This document shows, in pieces, positions 53,701 through 61,991 of a stretch of DNA of 64,000 nt. This DNA comes from Flavobacterium indicum GPTSA100-9 = DSM 17447 (GTDB lineage Bacteria; Bacteroidota; Bacteroidia; Flavobacteriales; Flavobacteriaceae), in NCBI RefSeq assembly GCF_000455605.1, contig NC_017025.1, positions 2,790,001 through 2,854,000 on the forward strand, written 5' to 3'. Below the pieces are notes generated by a model, which saw only the letters and a list, made by a program, of their open reading frames with translations, did no database searches and was not told the DNA's origin. Position numbers and translations under genes: made by a program. Numbering within the stretch: the first letter of the stretch is position 1; each line of letters begins with the position of its first letter.

Positions 53701-54848
53701 CCAAAAGTCCAAGTGTGGTTACCTCCCATTTGGTGACCAATTTCGTGGGCTACATAATCAATATCAAAATTATCTCCCATTGGAATTCCATCGGCAGGTG
53801 AAGTAATACCAGAACCTTTCATTTTATCAGTAGTACTAGCCGTATCGTTATCACACACACATCCAATACAACCTGCGTTTCCACCACCACCCGTAGCACC
53901 AAATAAATGGCCAATATCATACGCTGCGTTATTAGCAGCTAAAGAAGTAGCTGGACCAGTTAAGTTAGCACTTAAATTATTTTGCAATTCTGTATTCCAA
54001 TTTGCCATATTAGCTGCTGCTGAATAAGGATCTGTTGCTGGATTGTAATAAATAACATTAGTAGATTGAGCAATAATAACAAAAGTAGCATTGAAATCCA
54101 TCTCAAAAACGCCATTCACTCTTGTATAAGTAGCATTGAATGCAGCTAAAACTAAATTAACTTGAGCAGCACTTGTTGCTCCAAAATAATTTGCATATTC
54201 TGCCGTACAAGACTGCGCCATTCTAAATCTTCTCAAATTAGCATCGTCTGCATTATTGTACACTACATTACCACCTCTATGTGTTTGTATACCGAATTCA
54301 CGAACTGCATCTTCAGTTGTACAAATAAATTCACCAACAGATTTTGTAGTTTTAGAACGATCATAAACGATTACCGTTTTATAATCGATTGAAAAAGGAT
54401 CAATAATATAAGTTGTCTTTTCAGATCCAACTCTAATCATGGCACTTAGTCCATTGTAGGGAGAAATTGAAAATCTTAAATTTTTAGATGGGTCTTGAAC
54501 ACCTTGACCCGCAAAGGATCTAATTTCTGGAAATTGACTTTGTAATTCCTCATCAAAAACAGAGGCTTCAACAATTCTAAAATCTTCCATTTTCCCATTT
54601 GGCATAGGTAATGTTACGATTACATTTGATTGTCCAGTTATATAATCTCTGTTAGGAACATCAACCAATTTACCAGCAAATGTATGGTAGTCAAATTGAT
54701 ACAATTTATAATCTGCAGGTAGAACAGATTTTCTTATTTTGTCAGAAGGATTGACAGTCAATTTATCCACTTCTGTCCAGGCATCTTTTTTCTGTGCAAA
54801 AGAAACTGCACATAAAAAAACCAGTAAAAAATGTAAAGTTTTTTTCAT
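50769..54848 (-). CDS. Reprolysin-like (M12B) metalloprotease with P domain and T9SS type C sorting domain
   Basis: A 1359-residue secreted protease. After a signal peptide (MKKTLHFLLVFLCAVSFAQ) and a propeptide region comes the catalytic domain with zinc motif VAHEIGHQMGGNHTW near residue 370 (HExxHxxGxxH) and a Met-turn candidate GSTIMGYAGI. A PKD/Fn3-like region follows, then a proprotein-convertase P domain (about 690-830, GNWILAVADATND). The last 500 residues form a beta-helix-like and sorting part ending VFDVLGRNIY...KKVIK, the ChiA-type (type C) T9SS signal. It probably degrades protein outside the cell. Confidence 0.9.
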   Translation of the reverse strand: MKKTLHFLLVFLCAVSFAQKKDAWTEVDKLTVNPSDKIRKSVLPADYKLYQFDYHTFAGKLVDVPNRDYITGQSNVIVTLPMPNGKMEDFRIVEASVFDEELQSQFPEIRSFAGQGVQDPSKNLRFSISPYNGLSAMIRVGSEKTTYIIDPFSIDYKTVIVYDRSKTTKSVGEFICTTEDAVREFGIQTHRGGNVVYNNADDANLRRFRMAQSCTAEYANYFGATSAAQVNLVLAAFNATYTRVNGVFEMDFNATFVIIAQSTNVIYYNPATDPYSAAANMANWNTELQNNLSANLTGPATSLAANNAAYDIGHLFGATGGGGNAGCIGCVCDNDTASTTDKMKGSGITSPADGIPMGDNFDIDYVAHEIGHQMGGNHTWTFGGNEGTIAQVEPGSGSTIMGYAGITGATDLQAHSDALFHAVSIQQITNNIKAKSCPVIVPISNAVPTANAGADLTLPIGTPFRLDGIGTDANTGDALTYIWEQMDDNNAATTYPSPTATSGVAFRSWVATTSPTRIFPRIEDLLSSGVNGTMWEKIPTVNRTMNFRFTVRDNKPGGGANESDDMVVTFTNTRGPLAVTSQNTTGINYQQGSTQTVTWTVNNTNLMTGAANVNIKLSTDGGYTYPITLLANTPNDGSQAVTIPNVFAPYCRIMVEAAANNFFAINTQTFSIGYSVTEICNNYTANPAGAIPQGSYAGWAINVPANVTVTDVNVTTGITHGRRNQIYAFVRKAGTPNIDVNLFQTGSCLNNVADLNGTFDDESANANGCGTTNNFGNMQPLQSLTAFDGTTASGNWILAVADATNDTRTGTVDSFTFNICYKQVIETPIPCGQISTTWNGSTWSNGAPLRNVAVTFAGNYTSTGDLEACSITVNSGVNVTIGSGHTFVVGGSVTVNGTGTLTVNNNGALRQLDGAAVNTGNIIVKRDSAPMVRLDYTAWSSPVSGQQLQAFSPNTLPTRFYQYLYTGTTTPTAYQSVSPTTNFVVGKGYMIRAADNWPTTLTTFNGQFTGVPNNGNVSQPVGVGYNLLGNPYASPIDARAFLSANPSVGTLYFWTHTVAASGGVYPVNNYASYTTLGGTASAAGGAVPNGFIQTGQGFFVNATAAGNLNFTNTQRVNASSSTQFFRTSNAAVTQEVNNEVHRIWLNLNDASNNYNQILVGYTNGATNGYDHSIDGEVLDKSTTMLYNVINDTEYVIQGKGLPFADTDEVALGLKATAAGTYTISLGNVDGLFASQDVFVKDNVTNIIHDIKQAPYVFTTEAGTFNTRFKLVYKNTVMSNEDFVPADHIVVFVQNDVVKVDSTQEIASVQVFDVLGRNIYTNDKVNEKTLSIASIANRNQALIVKVTLTNGQTIVKKVIK

Positions 54849-54907
54849 ATAGTTGATTTTTTTGGGTTATTGCAACTTTCAAAGATAAATAATTTATATT
54901 AAAAAAC

Positions 54908-54936
54908 AAAAAAGGTCGGCAAAACCGACCTTTTTT
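54908..54936 (-). terminator. Terminator between the two large T9SS genes
   Basis: AAGGTCGG and CCGACCTT pair around CAAAA, with A6 and T6 flanks. It ends the upstream surface protein transcript and separates it from the protease. Confidence 0.88.
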
Positions 54937-54957
54937 AACTGTATTTTTAAATATTTT

Positions 54958-57900
54958 TTAGTAAACTGTTTTTCTAAACACTTTTACTCCATTTTCTAAT
55001 TCAATTTCTAAAAGTAAGGCTACAGAATTTTTAGCTACTGGTAGTACCAATTCATTAGCATTAATTTTATTAGAATTAAACAATTCTCTTCCTAATACAT
55101 CAAATACTTTTACTTGATTTATTTTTTGTGAAGAATGAACACTTAATTGATTACTTGAATAAATTACTAAATCATCATTTGACACAAAAGTTTCATTTCC
55201 TAATGCATTTGTTGCATATCTTAACACAAATCGAGCATTATCAACACCGGCTTGTGCATCAAATTCATAAGGCGTCATGGTTAAATCGTGAATAACATTT
55301 GTAAAAGTATCTTCTAAATATATTTTTTGATTTCCATTTGAAGGCAAGAACAATCCATCAACTGCGCCAATTGCAATTTTATATTTTCCAGAAGTTGGTA
55401 TTTTAACTCCCATTGGAACTTTATCATTTTCATCAAATGGTACTGGTCTTCCTTGAATAGCAAACACATCGTTTCCTATTAATGAATAAATGTTTTGTCC
55501 TTGTTTGTAATCCGTTAAAGCATCGTACATTCTATCTTTACCATAAGTAGCCTCACTTACATAAGCTACTAAAGTTCTTGTTGTTGCTTGCGTATCATTA
55601 TTTACTAAATCCAACCAAATTCCATTTCTTTCATAATTAGGACCTGAAGGCAATTGAGCCTGATTTGAAGTCGTTCTGTAGAACTGTGAATTTGAGTATG
55701 TTTTATTTCTCATTGCATTATTAAAAGTAACTGTGTCACTTCCTGCTGCACCTGGATTCATTAATACAAAGAATCCTTGACCACCACCAACAACACTTAA
55801 AGTACCAGGACCACTTGTTGCTCCAGCACCATTAACTGCAATATAATCAGCAGCTGTGTAGTTAGAAACAAAGTTGTCGTAAAATGGATCTACTGTTGCT
55901 GTTGAAGGCAATGTTCCGTGTGTCCATAATCGAACAAAACCATCAATATTTGTATTAGCTGTTAAGAATGCATTGATACTAATAGCCGACGGGTATGGAT
56001 TTCCTAATAAATTCCAGTTGTCATCTGTTGCTAAACGCATTACTCCATTTGGTCCTGCTGATCCTGCACCTAAATCGCTACCTCTTGCAATTGTTGTATT
56101 ATAAACACCATTAAAAGGAACACCTGTAAATTGTACATTCCAGTTTTGATTAACTGAATTACTAAATCCGTTTGGTGCACGCACTATGTACCCTTTTCCT
56201 GCTAACATATTTGTTGAAGCATTTTCCCAATATCCTTGACCACCATTTAAATTAGCCATTGTTGGATTCCATGACCAATGGTAGTAAGCAGGTGTTAAAG
56301 GTGAAATTGAATTCACATCAAAACTTGATACTGGAGACGACCAGTACACGTAATCTTGTAATTTAACTGAAGGAATACGTTCGTAATTTATGGAACCTGT
56401 ATTTACACCGGCGTCATTAATTTGTATTAACGAACCATTGTTTAATACGTTAAACACACCGTTGTTGGTAATATTATTTGTAACCTGAACATAATCATTA
56501 GAAGAAATCACTAATGTTTTTGTTGGATTTATCGTTAAATCTCCTGTTGCAATAATATCATTAGAAACAGAAGTTGTAAAATTATTATTCAATACTACAT
56601 TGTAGAACGATTCTGTTCCGTCTGGAGTAACATTATTAATTATCTGCGGTACAGAACCTGTAAACGTTACCGTTCCATTTCCTTCAGAAAAAGCAGCACT
56701 ACCTAGGTTATTTGTCCAATTTCCGTATAAATTAATTTGTCCATCGGCTGTTGCAGCATTGTTATCATCCATATCGATAGTACCCGTTCCGTCAAGTAAT
56801 AAATTACCATGAACATCTAATCGATTATTTGCATTTCCTTCAATTTGCAATACTTTATCTGTAATTGAAATATTATTTGAAGTTGCAATATTACCATAAA
56901 GAGCAGCGGTAGATGCATTAGCTACAATATCAATAACTGCATCACGTTGTGCATAAGTTGAATTAATATCTACATTAACTGTTTGGTTTGGCACTTCTAA
57001 TGTTTGCCAATTTGAACAATCAAACCAATCTGTACTCTTAGCACCAGTCCAAACACCATCAATGTAGGTTCCTCCTGTAATTACAGAATAATTTTGTCCT
57101 ACGTGCATGCTTGTATAACCTGCACAATTTACTCTATTTGTCCAGTTTGCTGGATTATTTAAACGTGCAATCCAATCTAATTTAGCTGCTGGAGTAATTG
57201 GACCTGTGTATTCTAAAAAGTCCGTTGCAGAACCAGGCATTAAACTAAAACATCTTAAATCAATTGGTAGTCCCGATTGTTGGGTACTATTCATAAAAGA
57301 ATTCCACCCTGTATTAGTATTAAATGCATATAAATAAACCCCTGGCGTATAAACCGCATCGGCAGTTCCAGCTGGATTAGACCAAGAACCTCCTTGCATG
57401 AAAAAGATTTGATCTCCTCCTGAATTCATTACTAAACTTCCTGTTGGAAACCCAGCTGCTCTTGAAACAGTCCAAGCAGTATCTGGAGAAACAAATTCGG
57501 CTAAAGGTGCCACATTTCGTAAACGAATTGTAATTACTGTACCTGCTAAAATAGTTCCGCCTGTTCTGGTAATTGTATAAACACCTTCTTGGTCTCCCCA
57601 TAAATTAGCAGTTGCTCTTTCATAACCATTATCTGTAATAGAAAAAGTATCTCCGTTTTGAATATCTTTAAAAGTAATAAAACTAATTTCATCATCTCCT
57701 GCAGAATATACCCCATTAGGTCCTGCTGGATAACAAAGAATATTAGAATTTAACGCAATAACGGCAAAATCACCAGGTGTAAAAGCTGTTACCGCTGTTA
57801 TATCAAATAAGGTACTTGTAGCTGAAGTTAAACCAACTGATGTTGCATTTAGCGTTAAACCAGTTCCTAAAACTGTATGAACTATGGTTGCAAAATTAGC

Positions 57901-59562
57901 CACACCTGCAGTAGCAGTAACTGTTAATGGCGAACCCGTCATTGTACCTGTACTGGTTAATGAAATAGAACCAGTAAAATTTAAGTCGACATTTCCACAA
58001 GCATCTGTTGCGGCAAGCACAACATTAGCCATTGTATTATTAATTCCTGTTGTAACAGGTTGCGTTGTATAAGTTAATCTTGTTGCTACTACATTAATCA
58101 CATTGCTTCCATTTGCAGATGTTTGAGCAGCAAATGCAGTTTTACCTGAACCTGTTGCAGAGAAAGTAGTATTTGCATTAGACAATGAGAATCCGAAATC
58201 TTCATTATCAAACGCATCTGCTCCAAGTGGGCATTTTAACGACAATCTTAAACTTAATGTTTTTTCTGTATTATCGGCAACACTTACATTTAAACCTGTA
58301 AATTGAATTTGTGTTGCAGTAACTGTACCTGAGGCAATAAAAGTTGAACCGTCAAATAACGCAATTGTATTGATTGCATCTGACCATGTTGAAACTTGAT
58401 TACCAGCAGCTTGCGCTAATGTAAATGATGTTAATATAGTAGGTAAATTATCTGCATCTGCCAAGGTTGCACCACCATCACGCACTTTAAATTGCCATAC
58501 TTGCACACCCGTTGTAGAAGTTAAAGGTGCTGCATCATTAATTATACTGTTAACAGTAGCCGATTCAGAAGAAGCCACCGCAATAACATCCGACAATGAC
58601 GAACCAGTAACTGTTCCACTACACGTTACATTTTGACTCGTTGCACCCGTACTTGAGGCAACAATGGTTTCACTATTATAAGCCCCTACAGATAATCCTG
58701 CTTTTAAACGAACATAAATTGTGGTGCTCGCCACAGTCCCTGCTGTTGGTGTTAAAGAAATTGAACCACTAAAAGGCCCGGCCGCAGCTGTAGCAATTTC
58801 ATAATCAGTTGGTGCTGTTAAAACTAAATTAGCAGTTAAATTTGCACCACTTACAGTAAAAGTTTGGTTAGCAGAAGGACCTGCACCAACTATATAATTG
58901 AAACCAGTTAATGTTGCTGGAGAAACAGAAATACTAGGCGAACCACCCAAAAGAACTCCTGTGAAATTAACATTATCAAATCTATTATTTCCACCTGAAG
59001 CTGTCGCTCCTGTAACGGTTAATTTAATATAGACATTTGCTAAATTATCTAAAGCAGAAATTGCCGAAAAATCTACTGTTTGATTAGAAAATGCAGTAGC
59101 ATTTCTTCCACCAATAGTAGCATGTGGCGTAAAAGTAACTCCATCAGTACTATATGACCAATCGTGAGTAGTATAACCAGAAGCTGTTCCTCTAGTAGCA
59201 TAAGTTAATATCAAATCCTGATATCCGGTAGTTGGTAATTTAAAAACTACTGAAAATCCATTATTAAAAGGTGAAGCAGGCGCAACTAATGAATAAGCAC
59301 CAGTAGCTGTTGTTACACCACATAATGCTGCGGCAGGAGCTACCCCTGCAAAATACTGCCTTGTTGTCACAACCGCCCAGTTACTTGAACCGTTTGTGCC
59401 ATCTGCATAAAAGTTTGAAGTTGCAGAAAAAATACCACATTCAGCAGTTAATGTTGCAGGAGCATTTCCTATAGTTGTAGGATAAGTCCAAGCAGCCAAT
59501 GTAGTTTGCCCCCAAGACAAGATAGAGCATAAAAAAGCTAAAACTAGTAGTTTTAATTTCAT
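54958..59562 (-). CDS. Large T9SS type C surface protein
   Basis: A 1534-residue protein with signal peptide MKLKLLVLAFLCSILSWGQ. Domains seen: an N-terminal choice-of-anchor beta-sandwich (about 20-200), an Ig-like module (SVSPATLTGFNYIVG, 210-320), further beta modules, a region like FAVIALNSN...FITFKDIQNGDTFSITDNG near 600, then a beta-helix and the C-terminal part shared with the neighbouring protease, ending VFDVLGRELF. No catalytic motif was seen. It probably serves adhesion or polymer binding at the cell surface. Confidence 0.85.
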   Translation of the reverse strand: MKLKLLVLAFLCSILSWGQTTLAAWTYPTTIGNAPATLTAECGIFSATSNFYADGTNGSSNWAVVTTRQYFAGVAPAAALCGVTTATGAYSLVAPASPFNNGFSVVFKLPTTGYQDLILTYATRGTASGYTTHDWSYSTDGVTFTPHATIGGRNATAFSNQTVDFSAISALDNLANVYIKLTVTGATASGGNNRFDNVNFTGVLLGGSPSISVSPATLTGFNYIVGAGPSANQTFTVSGANLTANLVLTAPTDYEIATAAAGPFSGSISLTPTAGTVASTTIYVRLKAGLSVGAYNSETIVASSTGATSQNVTCSGTVTGSSLSDVIAVASSESATVNSIINDAAPLTSTTGVQVWQFKVRDGGATLADADNLPTILTSFTLAQAAGNQVSTWSDAINTIALFDGSTFIASGTVTATQIQFTGLNVSVADNTEKTLSLRLSLKCPLGADAFDNEDFGFSLSNANTTFSATGSGKTAFAAQTSANGSNVINVVATRLTYTTQPVTTGINNTMANVVLAATDACGNVDLNFTGSISLTSTGTMTGSPLTVTATAGVANFATIVHTVLGTGLTLNATSVGLTSATSTLFDITAVTAFTPGDFAVIALNSNILCYPAGPNGVYSAGDDEISFITFKDIQNGDTFSITDNGYERATANLWGDQEGVYTITRTGGTILAGTVITIRLRNVAPLAEFVSPDTAWTVSRAAGFPTGSLVMNSGGDQIFFMQGGSWSNPAGTADAVYTPGVYLYAFNTNTGWNSFMNSTQQSGLPIDLRCFSLMPGSATDFLEYTGPITPAAKLDWIARLNNPANWTNRVNCAGYTSMHVGQNYSVITGGTYIDGVWTGAKSTDWFDCSNWQTLEVPNQTVNVDINSTYAQRDAVIDIVANASTAALYGNIATSNNISITDKVLQIEGNANNRLDVHGNLLLDGTGTIDMDDNNAATADGQINLYGNWTNNLGSAAFSEGNGTVTFTGSVPQIINNVTPDGTESFYNVVLNNNFTTSVSNDIIATGDLTINPTKTLVISSNDYVQVTNNITNNGVFNVLNNGSLIQINDAGVNTGSINYERIPSVKLQDYVYWSSPVSSFDVNSISPLTPAYYHWSWNPTMANLNGGQGYWENASTNMLAGKGYIVRAPNGFSNSVNQNWNVQFTGVPFNGVYNTTIARGSDLGAGSAGPNGVMRLATDDNWNLLGNPYPSAISINAFLTANTNIDGFVRLWTHGTLPSTATVDPFYDNFVSNYTAADYIAVNGAGATSGPGTLSVVGGGQGFFVLMNPGAAGSDTVTFNNAMRNKTYSNSQFYRTTSNQAQLPSGPNYERNGIWLDLVNNDTQATTRTLVAYVSEATYGKDRMYDALTDYKQGQNIYSLIGNDVFAIQGRPVPFDENDKVPMGVKIPTSGKYKIAIGAVDGLFLPSNGNQKIYLEDTFTNVIHDLTMTPYEFDAQAGVDNARFVLRYATNALGNETFVSNDDLVIYSSNQLSVHSSQKINQVKVFDVLGRELFNSNKINANELVLPVAKNSVALLLEIELENGVKVFRKTVY

Positions 59563-59695
59563 TTTTGTTAATTTTGGGTTTTATTAGATTTTTTTGTGCT
59601 TAACTTCCTTAAAAAGAAAAGCTTGTAAATGTACGCAAATTTATTCTATATAATCAAGTTTTCGTAAAAATATAGTTTATTAAATCGTTAATTAA

Positions 59696-60175
59696 TTGAA
59701 AAAACAACAGAATAAAAGTTACTCTATTGATGAAATTCGCAGTAAAATGGAATATTTCTGCAGTTATCAAGACCGCTGCTACCAAGAGGTGGAAGAAAAA
59801 TTGAAAAATTTTAACCTTATTCCGGCCGCAAAAGAGCAAGTGATGATTTTTCTGATAGAAAATAATTACATAAACGAAGAACGTTTTGCTAAAAGTTTTG
59901 CTCGCGGCAAACACAATTATAAGTCTTGGGGCAAGGTACGCATTAGTTTAGAACTTAAATTTAGAGGCATTTCTAAAAAAAATATTGAATTGGCCTTAGC
60001 CGAAATTTCAACAGAGAATTATTTCAACCATTTTCATCAATTAGCAGAAAAACATTGGGAAAGTTGTAAAGAAAGAAAAGGTCCTAAAAAAAATAAAAAG
60101 TTTGTTGACTTTCTCTTGAGAAAAGGATACGAAAGCCATTTGGTTTACGACAAACTTCAGGAATTAAACCAATAA
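59696..60175 (+). CDS. recX: Regulatory protein RecX
   Basis: A 159-residue protein of three-helix RecX repeats that limits RecA filament activity. Signatures are KMEYFCSYQDRCYQEVEEKL near residue 15, FLIENNYINEERFAKSFARGKHNYKSWGKVRI near 55 and FLLRKGYESHLVYDKLQEL at the end. The TTG at 59696 is the likely start (MKKQQNKSYS). recA is not in this window. Confidence 0.9.
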   Translation: MKKQQNKSYSIDEIRSKMEYFCSYQDRCYQEVEEKLKNFNLIPAAKEQVMIFLIENNYINEERFAKSFARGKHNYKSWGKVRISLELKFRGISKKNIELALAEISTENYFNHFHQLAEKHWESCKERKGPKKNKKFVDFLLRKGYESHLVYDKLQELNQ

Positions 60176-60176
60176 A

Positions 60177-60203
60177 AAAAGACTGGAACACCCAGTCTTC
60201 TTA
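60177..60203 (+). terminator. Terminator after recX
   Basis: AAGACTGG and CCAGTCTT pair around AACAC, with A-tract before and weak T-tract after. Confidence 0.75.
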
Positions 60204-60323
60204 AAACATTTTCACTCAAATTAAACGACCAACTACTAAACCATCGTTATTTCATGAAAACAAGAAGCGTATTAACAATAAACACAACTAAGTTGCTAAT
60301 ACCACTATGAAAAAAACTACTCT

Positions 60324-60458
60324 CTAAATTTCATAAATCAATAAAAAAACAAACAACACAAAAAACAATAAAAGTTGTAATTGATAAAAAACCAACCACC
60401 AGAAATTTTTTTTGTTTTCATTCCATTTTACCTTACTTTTTTCTAATGCAAGTATCAT
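60324..60458 (-). CDS. Candidate small membrane protein (44 aa) in the recX-thiL gap
   Basis: The 437-nt gap 60176-60612 holds one plausible small frame on the minus strand, ATG at 60458. It begins MILALEKSKVKWNENKKN and ends in one membrane helix rich in Leu, Phe and Val (residues 19-43), a typical N-in or C-in single-pass layout. No strong ribosome site is seen. The support is only the charged-then-hydrophobic pattern, so it may be chance. Confidence 0.3.
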   Translation of the reverse strand: MILALEKSKVKWNENKKNFWWLVFYQLQLLLFFVLFVFLLIYEI

Positions 60459-60587
60459 TTTGTCTTTTTTTTACATGGCAAATCTAAAATCATAATGTTA
60501 AATGAAATTACAATTCGTATTATATAAACGTTAATTTAACCCTTGTTATATTAAGAAAGTATTGATTTATTTTGGATTGAAAAGCTG

Positions 60588-60595
60588 TATCTTTG
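60588..60595 (+). promoter_or_regulatory. -7 box TATCTTTG for thiL
   Basis: A perfect TAnnTTTG match 18 nt before the thiL ATG at 60613. Confidence 0.6.
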
Positions 60596-60612
60596 CCAAA
60601 ATTTGTAATTAC

Positions 60613-61659
60613 ATGTTAGAAGATAAAAATCAGAAAAAAACAAGTTTAGCTTCGTTAGGTGAGTTTAAATTAATTGAACATTTAACTAAACACTTCACTA
60701 TCAGCCAAGAAAGTACTATAAAAGGTATTGGTGATGACGCTGCCGTTTTAGATTTTAAAGAAAAAAAAGTGGTTGTTTCTACTGATTTATTAGTGGAAGG
60801 TGTTCATTTTGACTTAAGTTACATGCCTTTAAAGCATTTGGGTTACAAAGCCGTAGTTGCTAATGTATCGGACATTTGTGCAATGAATGCACAACCAACT
60901 CAAATTACAGTTTCATTGGCGGTTTCTAACCGTTTTCCGTTAGAAGCACTGGAAGAACTAATGGCCGGAATTACATTGGCTGCTTCTATTTATGGTGTTG
61001 ATGTAATTGGTGGCGACACTACTTCTTCGCAAAAAGGATTAATTATAAGTATTACCGCTCTTGGAGAAGCTTCTCTTGATGAAATTACGTATAGAAATGG
61101 TGCTCAAGTAGGCGATTTGTTAGTGGTTTCTGGAGATTTAGGCGCTGCTTATATGGGATTACAAGTACTGGAACGTGAAAAACAAGTGTTTCAAGTGAAC
61201 CCAAACAATCAGCCAATTTTGGATGATTACACCTATTTAATTGAACGACAGCTAAAACCAGAAGCCCGAAAAGATGTTAAGGAACTATTAGAAAAATTAG
61301 AAATTAAACCTACGGCAATGATTGACATTTCGGACGGTTTGTCGTCTGAACTTTTACACATCTGTAAACAATCTCATGTGGGTTGTAATTTATATGAAGA
61401 AAAAATACCTATCGATCCACAATTAATAAATGTGTGCGAAGAATTTAGTATAGACAGTACTACCATTGCTTTAAATGGTGGTGAAGATTATGAATTGCTT
61501 TTCACTATTAAAATGGATGATTACGATAAAATAAAGCACAATCCTAATTTTACTGTTATTGGTCATATGGTTGCCGAAAACGAAGGCACGCATTTAATAA
61601 CGAGAGCCAACACTAAAATTGCGTTGAAAGCGAGAGGTTGGAATGCTTTAGAGGAATAA
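60613..61659 (+). CDS. thiL: Thiamine-monophosphate kinase
   Basis: A 348-residue PurM-fold kinase that converts thiamine phosphate to thiamine diphosphate. IKGIGDDAAVLDF near residue 37 and STDLLVEGVHFDL near 58 bind ATP and metal; VIGGDTTSSQKG and IDISDGLSSELLHI follow. The start was set at the ATG at 60613 (MLEDKNQKK) because the -7 box lies just before it and inside a longer upstream frame. Other thiamine genes are not nearby. Confidence 0.93.
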   Translation: MLEDKNQKKTSLASLGEFKLIEHLTKHFTISQESTIKGIGDDAAVLDFKEKKVVVSTDLLVEGVHFDLSYMPLKHLGYKAVVANVSDICAMNAQPTQITVSLAVSNRFPLEALEELMAGITLAASIYGVDVIGGDTTSSQKGLIISITALGEASLDEITYRNGAQVGDLLVVSGDLGAAYMGLQVLEREKQVFQVNPNNQPILDDYTYLIERQLKPEARKDVKELLEKLEIKPTAMIDISDGLSSELLHICKQSHVGCNLYEEKIPIDPQLINVCEEFSIDSTTIALNGGEDYELLFTIKMDDYDKIKHNPNFTVIGHMVAENEGTHLITRANTKIALKARGWNALEE

Positions 61660-61672
61660 AAGGATGTTGAAG

Positions 61673-61892
61673 AGATGCTGGCTCTAGCGTAGCGAACAGG
61701 CGCTAGCAAATAAATTCAGCATGACAAAAGGAAGATGCTGGCTCTAGCGTAGCGAACAGGCGCTAGCAAATAAATTCAGCATGACAAAAAGAAGTTGCTG
61801 GAGAGATGCTAGAGATGCTAGAGATGCTGGAGATGCTGAAATAAATTCAGCATGACACAAACTAGAACACAAACTAGAACACAAACTAGAAC
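61673..61892 (+). repeat. Tandem repeat array after thiL
   Basis: Two 60-bp units at 61673-61732 and 61733-61792 are almost identical. Each has arms GATGCTG/TTCAGCAT outside and CTAGCG/CGCTAG inside. A degenerate third unit follows, made of GAGATGCTA-type units and ending in GATGCTGAAATAAATTCAGC. A 12-bp unit (ACAAACTAGAAC) then repeats three times (61857-61892). The 332-nt gap 61660-61991 holds no credible gene. Confidence 0.92.
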
Positions 61893-61923
61893 ATAAAGTA
61901 GACACAAAAAGGACTAACAAATA

Positions 61924-61957
61924 AAAACCCCAAATCTCTATTGAAATTTGGGGTTTT
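61924..61957. terminator. Terminator between thiL repeats and glyS
   Basis: AAAACCCCAAAT and ATTTGGGGTTTT pair perfectly around a 10-nt loop; it can serve glyS (minus) and the thiL side. Confidence 0.8.
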
Positions 61958-61991
61958 ACTTTTATTGGATGTGTGTATTGATACTTTACAA

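Noticed and set aside
61673..61892. A CRISPR array
   Set aside because: Units are directly tandem without unique spacers and no cas genes are present.
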